The notes under the pieces are model-generated. The model searched no databases, was not told the DNA's origin, and was given only the letters and a program-made list of their open reading frames with translations. Position numbers and translations under genes: made by a program. Shown here piece by piece: positions 17,494 to 27,291 of a stretch of 64,000 nt of DNA; the first letter of the stretch is position 1, and every line of letters begins with the position of its first letter. The DNA is from Methylotenera_A sp036676175. Its GTDB lineage: Bacteria; Pseudomonadota; Gammaproteobacteria; Burkholderiales; Methylophilaceae. The DNA lies in NCBI GenBank assembly GCA_036676175.1, contig JAKFDL010000003.1, positions 5,953 through 69,952 on the forward strand, read 5' to 3'.

Positions 17494-20400
17494 GTGTTCA
17501 GGATTCTGTTCAAGACATCTTAATGGAAGATGAAGCTAACCGCCAACGCGCTTTAGGGCTTGTGTCTTTCATTGTCGAAGCGCCAGCCGGGGCTGGTAAA
17601 ACCGAGCTACTGACCCAGCGCTACCTGAAGCTGCTGCAAACCGTCAATGCACCTGAAGAAATCGTTGCTATTACCTTTACCAATAAAGCCGCAGCTGAAA
17701 TGCGTTTACGTATTTTAGATAGCCTGGTTGCAGCCGCTAACCACAGCCCGCTACCGCAAGCCCACAAGCAAATTACCTATGATTTAAGCTTGAAAGCCTT
17801 GCAGCAATCTCAAGCGCATGATTGGCAGCTCATTGAAAATCCTTCGCGCCTACGAATTTTTACCATAGACAGTCTGTGCGCAAATCTGGCGCGGCAAATG
17901 CCCCTGCTCAGCCGCTTTGGCGCACAGCCTAAAGTGGCAGATGATGCTAGTATTTTTTACACGCAAGCGGCAGAACAGACGTTGGCTTTGCTTGAGCACA
18001 CCATACATGGTGAGGTTGTAAAAACCGCACTGCGTTATGTGGAAAACAATGCAGCACAACTGACCGGTTTACTCATCAATATGTTGCAAAAGCGCGATCA
18101 GTGGCTTGGTTATTCGACCACACACCATCAAATTGATACGGCACAATTACAAAACACTCTAAACCACCTCCTCACTGAAAATTTAAGTAATGCTGTGCAT
18201 GTAATTCCAGCTGAACTGCAACAAGCGTTAATGCCCGTTGCGCGCTTTGCCGCCAGCAATCAGCCCGCCAGCCTTGATGTGAGCAGTCTGTTAGATTGGC
18301 AAACCCCTTTGACCGAACAGCCGCACGATTTAAACCAATGGCGTGCCGTGGTCGATTTATTGCTAAAAGAGAACGGTGAGCCCCGCAAGTCGGTTGATGC
18401 ACGTCACGGCTTTCCTGCTACGGATGAAGGCCGTGCGCAAAAAAAAGTTTTAGCGGAAATTATTGCAGGAGTGAATAATACCTCTGCCCTGCACGCCATA
18501 CGCAGCCTGCCATGTAGCACAGAGAATAACAGTGATTGGCAAATGATTGCAGCGCTTTCACAACTACTTAACCTTGCGGTGGCGCAATTATGGCTAGTGT
18601 TTCAGATGGCGGGTGAGGTAGATTTTGTCGAGATTGCACAACGCGCCACACAGGCGTTGGGGGCTGAGTTGGAAGAGCCGACCGATTTGGCGTTAAAGCT
18701 GGATTACCAGATTCGGCACTTGTTAGTAGATGAGTTTCAGGACACCAGCCCCAGCCAAATCAAATTATTAGAACAGCTGACACGTGGCTGGCAAGCTGAT
18801 GATGAACGTACACTATTCTGCGTGGGCGACCCCATGCAATCCATTTACCGTTTTCGTAAAGCCAACGTGAGCTTGTTTATAAATGCGGCCACGCACGGGA
18901 TTGGCGACATTCGCCTGCAACGCCTGCAGCTCTATCGCAACAATCGCTCGACGCCGCAAATTGTCGGTTGGATTAACCAAACTTTTGCACCATTATTTTC
19001 AGCGCATGATAACGAAAACCAAGGCGCGGTGAAATATCGCACTTCAATTGCCAACATCAGTGCTGATGATAATAAAAACGCCTCTGATAGCGGCGTTGAG
19101 GTGCATGCCATGATAAAAAACAATGGTACAGAAGCCGCTAAACAAGCCGAAGCTGAAGCGGTGATTGCGATTATCCAGCGCGAACGCAGTACAAACCCAG
19201 ACGCAAAAATTGCAATACTGGTCAGTGCTAAAAACCATCTCACCCATTTAGTTACTACACTGCGCAGAACTCACTCAGATATTAAATTTCAGGCGCTAGA
19301 AATTGAAGCATTGGCAGGTCGCCAAATTGTGCAAGATTTACTGGCGCTGACCCATGCGCTGCACCATAAAGCAGACCGTGTGCATTGGTTGGCTGTGTTG
19401 CGCTCGCCTTGGTGCGGCCTTACTTTATACGATTTGCATATGCTGGCAGGCAGCAATCACCAAGCAACCATATGGCAACTGATGCAAAATGAAGCGCTGG
19501 TCAATCAACTGTCTAACGATGGCCAAGAACGTTTGCGACATGTACGTGCTATTTTTGAAGAGGCGTTCGAATCGCAGGGACGCGCCAGTACAAGTAGGTG
19601 GATACGCGGCATATGGCTGCTGTTAAACGGTGCCGCTTGCCTTTGGGAGCAAGCAGATGTGACAGATGTACAAGCATTTTTTAAATGCCTGGATGGCCTG
19701 GATAAGCGCAATCAATTTTCGCCTGAACGCATGCACATGGAGATTGAAAAGCTATTTGCCGCGCCCGATGCGCAAGGCGAAAACCTGCAAATGATGACGA
19801 TTCATAAATCGAAAGGTTTAGAGTTTGACACCGTAATTTTGCTGGGATTGGGCAACTCCACAGGCGGTAATAATGGTGATAAGCCGCTGCTGTTGTGGGA
19901 AGAAGTAGCAACTGATAGCCACACCGAATTGCTGGCCGCTCCATTCGTCCCCAAAACCGGCCAAAATGCAAGCCATGTCACCGTCTATGACTTTTTGGCA
20001 GCACGCGAAAAGATACGCGATACCAACGAAGATATACGCGTGCTGTATGTGGCAGCCACGCGCGCAGAACGCAAACTGCATTTAGTGGGCTTTGCCAACC
20101 AGAGCAAGGATGACGAAATTAAACCAGCAGCCAATACGCCACTCGCTTTATTGTGGCCGGCAATAAGTCACTACTTTAACCAGCCTGAGATTAAACGAGT
20201 ACATGAAGAGGCAGTCGTGACAGAAGAGGATATTGCCAACTTCACGCCGAAATTAGTGCGATTAAAACAACTACAGATACCTGCTGTACTGCAAACTAAA
20301 AAAGCGGCAATGGTAGATTTGAACATTGTACAAGCCAAACCCAGTAGCACCCGTAGTATAGAGGCAGATATCGGTACTTTGGCTCACCGCTATATGGAAA

Positions 20401-20867
20401 TTATTGCACAACAAGGCGTGGAAAATTGGCCATTAACACGCATTAGCTCGCTCAAGCCCGCAATGCAGCATTGGTTGCATCAACAGGGGTATAGCGAAAG
20501 CATGGCATTTTCTGCTGCAGAACGAGTACAAAATCTGCTTATCGTAACATTAGGTAGCGAAGACGGGCAGTGGGTACTTAAAACAAGAACTCACACCAAT
20601 GCTGAGCTTGCTTTAACTAACATGCAATACGGAGAAGTGAAAAACTACGTTGTAGACCGCACTTTTATAGAGGGCGACACGCGCTGGATTATTGATTACA
20701 AAACCGTAGAAATGGCTGCTGATGCATCACCATATGAGCTTAAAAATGCTGCAGAAAACTACCGAGATCAACTGGAGAACTATTCCAGACTTTTTGTGAA
20801 TGAAGGCTTACCGATAAAACGTGCGATTTTATTTATGAACATCGGCAAGCTTGTACCCATCTTGTAG
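17490..20867 (+). CDS. AddA-like UvrD-family helicase/exonuclease
   Basis: 1125 residues starting at a GTG inside the stop of the preceding gene. SF1 helicase motifs are in order: Walker A APAGAGKTELLTQRY (Lys37), ITFTNKAAAEMR, DEFQDTSPSQ (414-418), GDPMQSIYRFRKAN, MTIHKSKGLEFD and VAATRAERKLHLVG. The C-terminal nuclease keeps Asp1056 (VVDRT) and Asp1069-Tyr-Lys1071 (IIDYKT). So both subunits carry a nuclease motif, the AddAB arrangement rather than RecBC. Expected role: unwinding and resection of double-strand breaks. Confidence 0.9.
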   Translation: MSVQDSVQDILMEDEANRQRALGLVSFIVEAPAGAGKTELLTQRYLKLLQTVNAPEEIVAITFTNKAAAEMRLRILDSLVAAANHSPLPQAHKQITYDLSLKALQQSQAHDWQLIENPSRLRIFTIDSLCANLARQMPLLSRFGAQPKVADDASIFYTQAAEQTLALLEHTIHGEVVKTALRYVENNAAQLTGLLINMLQKRDQWLGYSTTHHQIDTAQLQNTLNHLLTENLSNAVHVIPAELQQALMPVARFAASNQPASLDVSSLLDWQTPLTEQPHDLNQWRAVVDLLLKENGEPRKSVDARHGFPATDEGRAQKKVLAEIIAGVNNTSALHAIRSLPCSTENNSDWQMIAALSQLLNLAVAQLWLVFQMAGEVDFVEIAQRATQALGAELEEPTDLALKLDYQIRHLLVDEFQDTSPSQIKLLEQLTRGWQADDERTLFCVGDPMQSIYRFRKANVSLFINAATHGIGDIRLQRLQLYRNNRSTPQIVGWINQTFAPLFSAHDNENQGAVKYRTSIANISADDNKNASDSGVEVHAMIKNNGTEAAKQAEAEAVIAIIQRERSTNPDAKIAILVSAKNHLTHLVTTLRRTHSDIKFQALEIEALAGRQIVQDLLALTHALHHKADRVHWLAVLRSPWCGLTLYDLHMLAGSNHQATIWQLMQNEALVNQLSNDGQERLRHVRAIFEEAFESQGRASTSRWIRGIWLLLNGAACLWEQADVTDVQAFFKCLDGLDKRNQFSPERMHMEIEKLFAAPDAQGENLQMMTIHKSKGLEFDTVILLGLGNSTGGNNGDKPLLLWEEVATDSHTELLAAPFVPKTGQNASHVTVYDFLAAREKIRDTNEDIRVLYVAATRAERKLHLVGFANQSKDDEIKPAANTPLALLWPAISHYFNQPEIKRVHEEAVVTEEDIANFTPKLVRLKQLQIPAVLQTKKAAMVDLNIVQAKPSSTRSIEADIGTLAHRYMEIIAQQGVENWPLTRISSLKPAMQHWLHQQGYSESMAFSAAERVQNLLIVTLGSEDGQWVLKTRTHTNAELALTNMQYGEVKNYVVDRTFIEGDTRWIIDYKTVEMAADASPYELKNAAENYRDQLENYSRLFVNEGLPIKRAILFMNIGKLVPIL

Positions 20868-20904
20868 TTGGAGCAACTTAAGTACAAATCAGGCCATAAC
20901 ATCA

Positions 20905-21546
20905 TCAAAAACGTGATTTTACGATGTGCTTTAAGAACACCCAGACTGCCGGTAGCCCAGGAATAATAATCATTGCTAGAGCGACTAACGAAAAATTAGC
21001 TTTAACCCACGGATGATTGCCTACCAAAAATCCTAGTGCAGTTAGCCCACAGACCCAAATAAGTCCGCCAACCACGTTATATAAAGCAAATTTTGGGTAG
21101 GTCATCTGTGCTACGCCTGCTACAAACGGTGTGAAAGTTCGAATGAAAGGCAGAAACCGCCCAACAACTATGGTAATAGGGCCATGTTTTTCATAGAATT
21201 CATGGGTTTTATCAAAGGCTTCTTTATTAAACCAACGTGAACTTTCCCACGAAAAGACTTTTGGCCCGGCCCATCGGCCTGCCGAATAATTCACTGCGTC
21301 TCCAGCAATTGCTGCGATTGACAACAAAATCATGAGAGCCGGAAGGTTCATGCCACCAACGGCTGCTATAGCCCCGGCGACAAACAATAATGAATCTCCC
21401 GGTAAAAAAGGCATAACAACAAAACCTGTCTCCACAAAGATAATTGCAAACAAAAGCGCGTAAATCCACACGCCCCAAGTCGATGCAACAACTTCCAAAT
21501 GCTTATCTAGGTGTAAAAAGAGATCGAAGATACTTGAGATGTCCAT
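20905..21546 (-). CDS. DedA family membrane protein
   Basis: 213 residues with several hydrophobic helices and the DedA signature ETGFVVMPFLPGDSLLFVAGA, then GDAVNYSAGRWAGPKVF and HGPITIVVGRFLPFIRTFTPFVAGVAQM. DedA proteins (YqjA/YghB relatives) are flippases for lipid carriers such as undecaprenyl phosphate or for phospholipids, and keep proton motive force and envelope integrity. The conserved acidic (E38, D50) and Arg residues are present. It converges on the AddA-like gene and starts 19 bases after the mfd stop, probably in the same transcript. Confidence 0.9.
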   Translation of the reverse strand: MDISSIFDLFLHLDKHLEVVASTWGVWIYALLFAIIFVETGFVVMPFLPGDSLLFVAGAIAAVGGMNLPALMILLSIAAIAGDAVNYSAGRWAGPKVFSWESSRWFNKEAFDKTHEFYEKHGPITIVVGRFLPFIRTFTPFVAGVAQMTYPKFALYNVVGGLIWVCGLTALGFLVGNHPWVKANFSLVALAMIIIPGLPAVWVFLKHIVKSRF

Positions 21547-21565
21547 TATTTTAGTTTCTTTTAAA

Positions 21566-24500
21566 CTACATAAATTCTTTTAACAACGTTTTTACCAACT
21601 CGACTCTGTGATTAAAATTACCCAACTGCACTGTCACGCGCAATTTGTCTGGGCCATTCATTCGGCAGCGACGGTCGCGCTGTAGTAAGCTTACGAGCTT
21701 CATCGGGTCTAAGTCAGCTTTAATATTAAATTGTAGCTGAATCGCCGCGTCAGACGCGTCAATTTTAATAATGCCCAGTGGTTTGGCCGCAATACGTAGC
21801 CGATGACAGGCTAGCAAAGCCTCTGCCGGCTCTGGCAGCAAGCCAAACCGGTCTATCAGCTCTTCTTGCAGGGTGTCCAGCTCGTCATCATTGCCAGCGT
21901 TGGCTAAGCGCTTATAAAGCACCAAGCGCTCATGCACATCGGGACAGTAATTATTAGGCAGTAAGGCAGGCACGTGTAAATTAATCTCAGTCGTCACGCC
22001 CAATGGCGCGTCTAAATCTGGCTCTTTACCTGCTTTAAGTTGCTTAACCGCATGATTTAACATATCAGAATACAGCTGAAAACCAATCTCCTGCATCTCG
22101 CCACTCTGACTATCCCCCAGCAACTCGCCTGCCCCACGAATTTCTAAATCATGCATAGCGAGATGAAAACCTGCACCCAAATCTTCTAGTAGCTGAATCG
22201 CATCCAAGCGTTTTTGTGCTTGGGGTGTGATTTTGCGGTGCTCATCAGTGAGCAAATACGCATAGGCCTGGTGATGGCTACGCCCTACTCGGCCGCGCAA
22301 TTGATGCAGCTGCGCCAAACCGAACATATCCGCGCGATTCATAATAATGGTGTTGGCGGTAGGCACATCAATACCTGTTTCAATAATGGTAGTGCAGAGC
22401 AAAATATTGCTACGTTGCTGATAAAAATCGCGCATCACATGCTCTAGTTCGCGCTCACGCAGTTGGCCGTGCGCAATAGCAATACGAGCCTCTGGAATAA
22501 TTTTCTCCAGTTTTTCTTTTTGTACAAAAATGGTGTCTACTTCATTGTGCAAAAAGTAAACTTGGCCGCCACGTTTAAATTCGCGCATCACTGCTTCACG
22601 AATAATGCCGTCAGAATAATAGGTGTGAAAGGTTTTAATACTGAGGCGTTTTTGCGGTGGTGTGGCGATAACGCTAAATTCGCGCAAACCTTCCATCGCC
22701 ATGCTGAGGGTTCTTGGAATCGGTGTTGCAGTCAAAGTTAACACATCGACTTCTGCGCGCAAGGCTTTTAATTGCTCTTTCTGGCGCACACCAAAGCGGT
22801 GTTCCTCATCTAAAATTGCTAAACCTAAATTTTTAAACACGACATCTTTTTGAATCAAGCGATGCGTGCCGATAATAATATCCACTTTGCCCGCAGCCAA
22901 ATCAGCCAGCGCTTGTTTTTGTTCTTTGGCGGTTCTAAAACGGGAGATTTCAGCAATTTTAATCGGCCATTCTGCAAAACGGTCGCAAAAGTTTTGAAAA
23001 TGCTGCTCGGCTAACAAGGTTGTCGGCACCAGCACTGCCACTTGTCTGCCGCCCATTACCGCGACAAAGGCTGCTCTTAATGCAACCTCCGTCTTACCAA
23101 AGCCTACGTCGCCACATACCAACCTGTCCATCGGGCGACCGGATTGCATATCTCTGATGACATTTTCAATCGCTTCTAATTGGTCAGGTGTTTCTTCAAA
23201 TGGGAATCCCTCGCAGAACGCTTCATAATCTTTCAGGCTTAAGGTAAACGCATGGCCGCGCCGTGCTGCCCGTTGTGCATATAAATTCAGCAACTCTGCC
23301 GCGGTATCGCGAATCTGCTTCAGCGCTTTTTTCTTGGCTTTTTCCCACTGGCCAGAGCCTAATCGATGCAGTGGCGCGCTTTCTGGAGGACCTCCTGAAT
23401 AACGGGAGATTAAGAATAATTGCGAAACTGGCACATATAATTTGTCGTCACCGAAATATTCCAGCAGCAAAAATTCGGTTTCGCCTTCCCCAAAATCCAA
23501 ATTCATTAAGCCTTTGTAACGCCCTACGCCATGCTGTTCATGCACCACAGGGTCATCCATACGTAGCTCTGACAGATCTTTAAGCATGCCCTCAGTATTG
23601 CGGGCCTTTTCCTTCTCGCGCCTGCGTTGTTGGCGTACCGTGCCAGAATACAATTCTGACTCGGTAATCAAGGCTATATCTTCGTTAAAGCCCGCATGCA
23701 GTGGCGACACGCCTAACATTAATGGCGCAGTACTGGTTTGAAACTCGGCCCAAGTTTCGCATACAGGCATCACCAAGCCATGCTCGGCAAATAGCTGCAA
23801 CATAGTCTCGCGGCGACCAAGGCTTTCAGCGGTGATTAATACACGCTTGTTGTTTGTGTCGGTGGAAGCTTTATGGATAAAGGCTTGCAGCTTATGCAGT
23901 GGCTGCTCTGCACGCCGCTCTATATCCAATGCAGGTAAAGTTTGAGTAGGTTCGAGCACGAGTGTAAACAACGCAAAACGCTGCGTTTGTGCAAAAAATT
24001 CATCGGTTTTAATTAATAAAACTTCTGGCTTTAATATGGGCTTTTCAGCATCGTGCGCCAGCAACCTATATCTTGAAGCTGCATCAGCCCAAAACTGCTG
24101 CGCTGCCTTATCGCCATTGCCATGCAAGCAAATCGCCGCATTTTCTGGCAAATAGTCTAACAGGGTAGAAGTCTGCTCAAAAAACAGAGGCAAATACCAC
24201 TCGATGCCGCCACTGGCCACGCCTTTACTCACGTTTTTATAAATAGTGGCACGTTGCGGATCGCCCTCAAATTGCTCACGAAAATTGCTTCTGAAAGTGG
24301 CAATGCCTTTATCGTCTAGTGGAAACTCACGCGCGGGCAATAGCCTAATTTCTGGCACAGGGTACAAGCTACGCTGAGTATCCACATCAAAAGTGCGGAT
24401 ACTCTCAATCTCATCATCGAACAAATCAATGCGGTAAGGTAGCACGCTGCCCATGGGGAATAAATCAATTAAACCACCGCGCACACTAAATTCGCCTGGC

Positions 24501-24982
24501 GAGATGACTTGCGAGACGTGGTGATAACCTGCTTGCGCACATTGGTGACGCAGTGCCTCTAAATTGAGCTTTTGGCTTTTTTTAAGCATAAAGCTATGCC
24601 CTGCCAAATAAACCACTGCAGGCAGGCGAATCAGTGCGGTAGCCATCGGCACGATAATCACATCACACAAATTTTGGCTGATTTGGTAGAGGGTAGCTAG
24701 CCGCTCGGAAATTAAATCGGGGTGCGGCGAAAACACGTCGTACGGCAGCGTTTCCCAATCTGGCAGTAGGCGGACGCTAAGCTCTGGCGCAAAGTAAGGG
24801 ATCTCTTCCAGTAAACGCTGCGCTTCGAAAGCATTAGAAGTGATTACCACTAAAGGCGTTTTTTGCTTACTTTCTGTTGTTTTTAGGCGACATGCAAGTG
24901 ATGCTAGAGATAAACTATCTAAGCCATTGGCAGCATAAGAAAAACGACTTTTTTGCCCGGCCTTGGGCGTGAATAACTGCAT
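21566..24982 (-). CDS. mfd: Transcription-repair coupling factor Mfd
   Basis: 1138 residues, close to E. coli Mfd (1148). The UvrB-like N-terminal module (about 1-340) carries LPDWETLPYDVFSPHPDLISERL and SVRGGLIDLFP. The RNA polymerase interaction domain follows (DLSELRMDDPVVHEQHGVGRYKGL, about 470-530). The RecG-like translocase has Walker A CGDVGFGKTEVALRAAF near residue 628 and DEEHRFGVRQKE, followed by the TRG motif region and the C-terminal regulatory domain. Mfd removes RNA polymerase stalled at lesions and recruits UvrA. Confidence 0.97.
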   Translation of the reverse strand: MQLFTPKAGQKSRFSYAANGLDSLSLASLACRLKTTESKQKTPLVVITSNAFEAQRLLEEIPYFAPELSVRLLPDWETLPYDVFSPHPDLISERLATLYQISQNLCDVIIVPMATALIRLPAVVYLAGHSFMLKKSQKLNLEALRHQCAQAGYHHVSQVISPGEFSVRGGLIDLFPMGSVLPYRIDLFDDEIESIRTFDVDTQRSLYPVPEIRLLPAREFPLDDKGIATFRSNFREQFEGDPQRATIYKNVSKGVASGGIEWYLPLFFEQTSTLLDYLPENAAICLHGNGDKAAQQFWADAASRYRLLAHDAEKPILKPEVLLIKTDEFFAQTQRFALFTLVLEPTQTLPALDIERRAEQPLHKLQAFIHKASTDTNNKRVLITAESLGRRETMLQLFAEHGLVMPVCETWAEFQTSTAPLMLGVSPLHAGFNEDIALITESELYSGTVRQQRRREKEKARNTEGMLKDLSELRMDDPVVHEQHGVGRYKGLMNLDFGEGETEFLLLEYFGDDKLYVPVSQLFLISRYSGGPPESAPLHRLGSGQWEKAKKKALKQIRDTAAELLNLYAQRAARRGHAFTLSLKDYEAFCEGFPFEETPDQLEAIENVIRDMQSGRPMDRLVCGDVGFGKTEVALRAAFVAVMGGRQVAVLVPTTLLAEQHFQNFCDRFAEWPIKIAEISRFRTAKEQKQALADLAAGKVDIIIGTHRLIQKDVVFKNLGLAILDEEHRFGVRQKEQLKALRAEVDVLTLTATPIPRTLSMAMEGLREFSVIATPPQKRLSIKTFHTYYSDGIIREAVMREFKRGGQVYFLHNEVDTIFVQKEKLEKIIPEARIAIAHGQLRERELEHVMRDFYQQRSNILLCTTIIETGIDVPTANTIIMNRADMFGLAQLHQLRGRVGRSHHQAYAYLLTDEHRKITPQAQKRLDAIQLLEDLGAGFHLAMHDLEIRGAGELLGDSQSGEMQEIGFQLYSDMLNHAVKQLKAGKEPDLDAPLGVTTEINLHVPALLPNNYCPDVHERLVLYKRLANAGNDDELDTLQEELIDRFGLLPEPAEALLACHRLRIAAKPLGIIKIDASDAAIQLQFNIKADLDPMKLVSLLQRDRRCRMNGPDKLRVTVQLGNFNHRVELVKTLLKEFM

Positions 24983-25127
24983 AAGTGAGCTTGAAAATGA
25001 CTTGGTTTAATGATGGATTCTGCCTATTATAACTGTAAGGTCAGCTTTAATTGATAAAGCCTGTGCCTATTGTGTGTACTTTATAAAAAGAAAAAAAGCC
25101 CGATAAAATTATAGGGGAGATTGTTCT

Positions 25128-25820
25128 ATGTCAGTTCAGCCAATCAACGACAAGCAAGCAGTAGCGATTCACGCTGCTAAATACGTCAAAAACGGCATGC
25201 TGGTGGGCTTGGGCACCGGTTCAACTGCCAACTATTTTATTGAAGAACTCGCCAGACGACAACGAGACGAGCAGCTAACAGTCACTACTATCGCCAGCTC
25301 AAATGTCAGCATGATAAAAGCGCAAAGTCTGGGCTTGAATGTGATCGCATTAACACAAGTAGCCGAGATCGATTTATATGTAGATGGTGCGGATGAAATC
25401 ACACCTGATATGACGCTATTAAAAGGTCGCGGCTACGATTTGGTGTTAGAAAAACTGCTGGCGAAAGCGGCTAAGCAATTTGTCGTTGTCGCCGATAAAA
25501 GCAAATTGGTAGACCGCATCGGCACCAATTACGCCATCCCGATTGAAGTGATGCCTATGGCCTGGAAAGCGACCAAACGCAGCTTAGAAGCGGCAGGCGG
25601 CATAGGTGATCTTCGCCAAAATGTTGCAAAAGACGGCCTAACGGTCACCTCACACGGTAGCTTGGTATTGGATATGACGTTCGATAAGTCGATATCAGAA
25701 CAAGCACTCAACGCGCTAATCAACAATACGCCAGGCGTAGTAGAACATGGCATTTTTTACGGCCTGACTAGCGTAGTATTGATTGCAGAAAATGGCAATA
25801 TTGAAGAGCGTTGGCGTTAA
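25128..25820 (+). CDS. rpiA: Ribose-5-phosphate isomerase A
   Basis: 230 residues, length of E. coli RpiA (219). Motifs VGLGTGSTANYFIEEL, DGADEITPDMTLLKGRG and ADKSKLVDRIG include the catalytic Asp/Glu/Lys set. Interconverts ribose 5-phosphate and ribulose 5-phosphate in the pentose phosphate pathway (also used in the ribulose monophosphate cycle of methylotrophs, if the host is one). A strong ribosome binding site, GGGGAG, precedes the ATG. Divergent from mfd. Confidence 0.96.
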   Translation: MSVQPINDKQAVAIHAAKYVKNGMLVGLGTGSTANYFIEELARRQRDEQLTVTTIASSNVSMIKAQSLGLNVIALTQVAEIDLYVDGADEITPDMTLLKGRGYDLVLEKLLAKAAKQFVVVADKSKLVDRIGTNYAIPIEVMPMAWKATKRSLEAAGGIGDLRQNVAKDGLTVTSHGSLVLDMTFDKSISEQALNALINNTPGVVEHGIFYGLTSVVLIAENGNIEERWR

Positions 25821-25835
25821 ATCAAGGCTAATTGC

Positions 25836-27275
25836 TTGCTTAAATTAAATCACCGCATATTGGTCTTTTTATTGCTGGCTTTTTCAGTTGGCTGCGACAA
25901 GCCCAGCGAAGTGCCTGTGCCGGATTTGCCAGCGCCTGCTGTTAACAATGAAAAAATTATCACCTTTGTTACCATTAACAGCCCCAACACCTACTTTGTA
26001 GATGGTAACAATGAATTTTCCGGGCTAGAGTACGACTTGGCAAAACTGTTTGTGCAAGAGCTGGATGACGGTACGCAATTAAAATTCATTGTCGAAAAAC
26101 ACATCGATCAGGTACTACCCAATCTATTCAAAGGAAGTGCAGATATCGCAGCGGCAGATATTACGATTACCGAAGCACGCAAAACCCGTTTTGACTTTAG
26201 TATACCTTACCAAGACGTGCAGCAGCAGGTGGTGTATAACAAGGCTTATACAAAAAAACCACCAAAAACCGTAAAGGACCTGATAGGAAAAAATATCTCG
26301 GTGCCAGCAGGCACCAGCTTTGCAGAGCGGTTGAATAAACTGAGCCAGCAAGAGCCTAACTTATTCTGGGAAGAGCGGCGTGACGCAGATTCAGAAAAAA
26401 TAATTCATGAAGTAGCCGATGGCGAGGTAGATTTCACCATTGCAGACAGCCATTTACTCGCCATTATGAAAAATTATTATCCCAATTTAGAGGTGGCGTT
26501 TTCGATTGGTGAACCCGAAAAAATTGCTTGGGGTATTTCCAGGCAAGCGGACCCAATGTTAATTAAGAAAGCTAACGCGTTTTTTACTAAAATTAAAAAT
26601 AATGGCGTTTTGCGTAATTTGATCGACCGCTATCATGGCAGCGCAAAACGGCTTAACCCATTAGATATTAAAACATTTTTAATACGCAGCAATACGCTGC
26701 TACCAAAATATAAACAACTGTTCAAGCAAGCACAAGAAATTACGGGTATGGACTGGCGGCTACTGGCGGCGATTAGCTATCAAGAATCACACTGGGATAC
26801 CTTTAACACTTCACCGACCAACGTGCGTGGCCTGATGATGCTCACCGAATCCACTGCGGACCAAATGGGCGTCACCGACAGGCTAGACCCAAAACAGAGC
26901 ATTCCTGCAGGCGCCAAGTATATTAGCATGCTGATTGATACCGTTCCTGACCGCGTGCCAGAACCAGACCGTACTTACATGGCTTTAGCCTCTTACAACA
27001 TTGGCTATGCCCATGTGGAAGATGCACGTGTACTCGCGCAACGTTTAAATCTCAACCCAGACAGTTGGGCCGATGTGAAGAAAACTTTGGTAATGTTGAC
27101 TAACCCAGATTACTACGTCAATGCCAAATATGGCTATTGCAGGTGCGGCGCACCGGTCATTTTCGTGGAATCAATTCGCAGTTATCACAATATTTTGTTA
27201 CGCTACCAGCCTGCACATAACCCTGATCAAGATAGATTTAGATTGGCGAGTGCACAGCGTGCGGCTCCCAGCTAA
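25836..27275 (+). CDS. mltF: Membrane-bound lytic transglycosylase F (MltF-like)
   Basis: 479 residues from a TTG. The signal ends in a lipobox (FSVGC, Cys20), so this is a lipoprotein. Residues about 40-265 form a periplasmic solute-binding (SBP_bac_3) domain and about 295-430 form an SLT domain with catalytic Glu317 in ISYQESHWD and the family motifs RGLMMLTESTA and ASYNIGYAHVEDA. The order SBP then SLT is that of MltF, which cleaves peptidoglycan to 1,6-anhydromuropeptides and is regulated through the SBP domain. It begins 15 bases after rpiA and converges on serS. Confidence 0.92.
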   Translation: MLKLNHRILVFLLLAFSVGCDKPSEVPVPDLPAPAVNNEKIITFVTINSPNTYFVDGNNEFSGLEYDLAKLFVQELDDGTQLKFIVEKHIDQVLPNLFKGSADIAAADITITEARKTRFDFSIPYQDVQQQVVYNKAYTKKPPKTVKDLIGKNISVPAGTSFAERLNKLSQQEPNLFWEERRDADSEKIIHEVADGEVDFTIADSHLLAIMKNYYPNLEVAFSIGEPEKIAWGISRQADPMLIKKANAFFTKIKNNGVLRNLIDRYHGSAKRLNPLDIKTFLIRSNTLLPKYKQLFKQAQEITGMDWRLLAAISYQESHWDTFNTSPTNVRGLMMLTESTADQMGVTDRLDPKQSIPAGAKYISMLIDTVPDRVPEPDRTYMALASYNIGYAHVEDARVLAQRLNLNPDSWADVKKTLVMLTNPDYYVNAKYGYCRCGAPVIFVESIRSYHNILLRYQPAHNPDQDRFRLASAQRAAPS

Positions 27276-27291
27276 CTTAATTTAGGCGAGC

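Noticed and set aside
17490..20867. Plain UvrD/Rep helicase
   Set aside because: The C-terminal PD-(D/E)XK nuclease and the coupled AddB-like gene show an AddA-type subunit.
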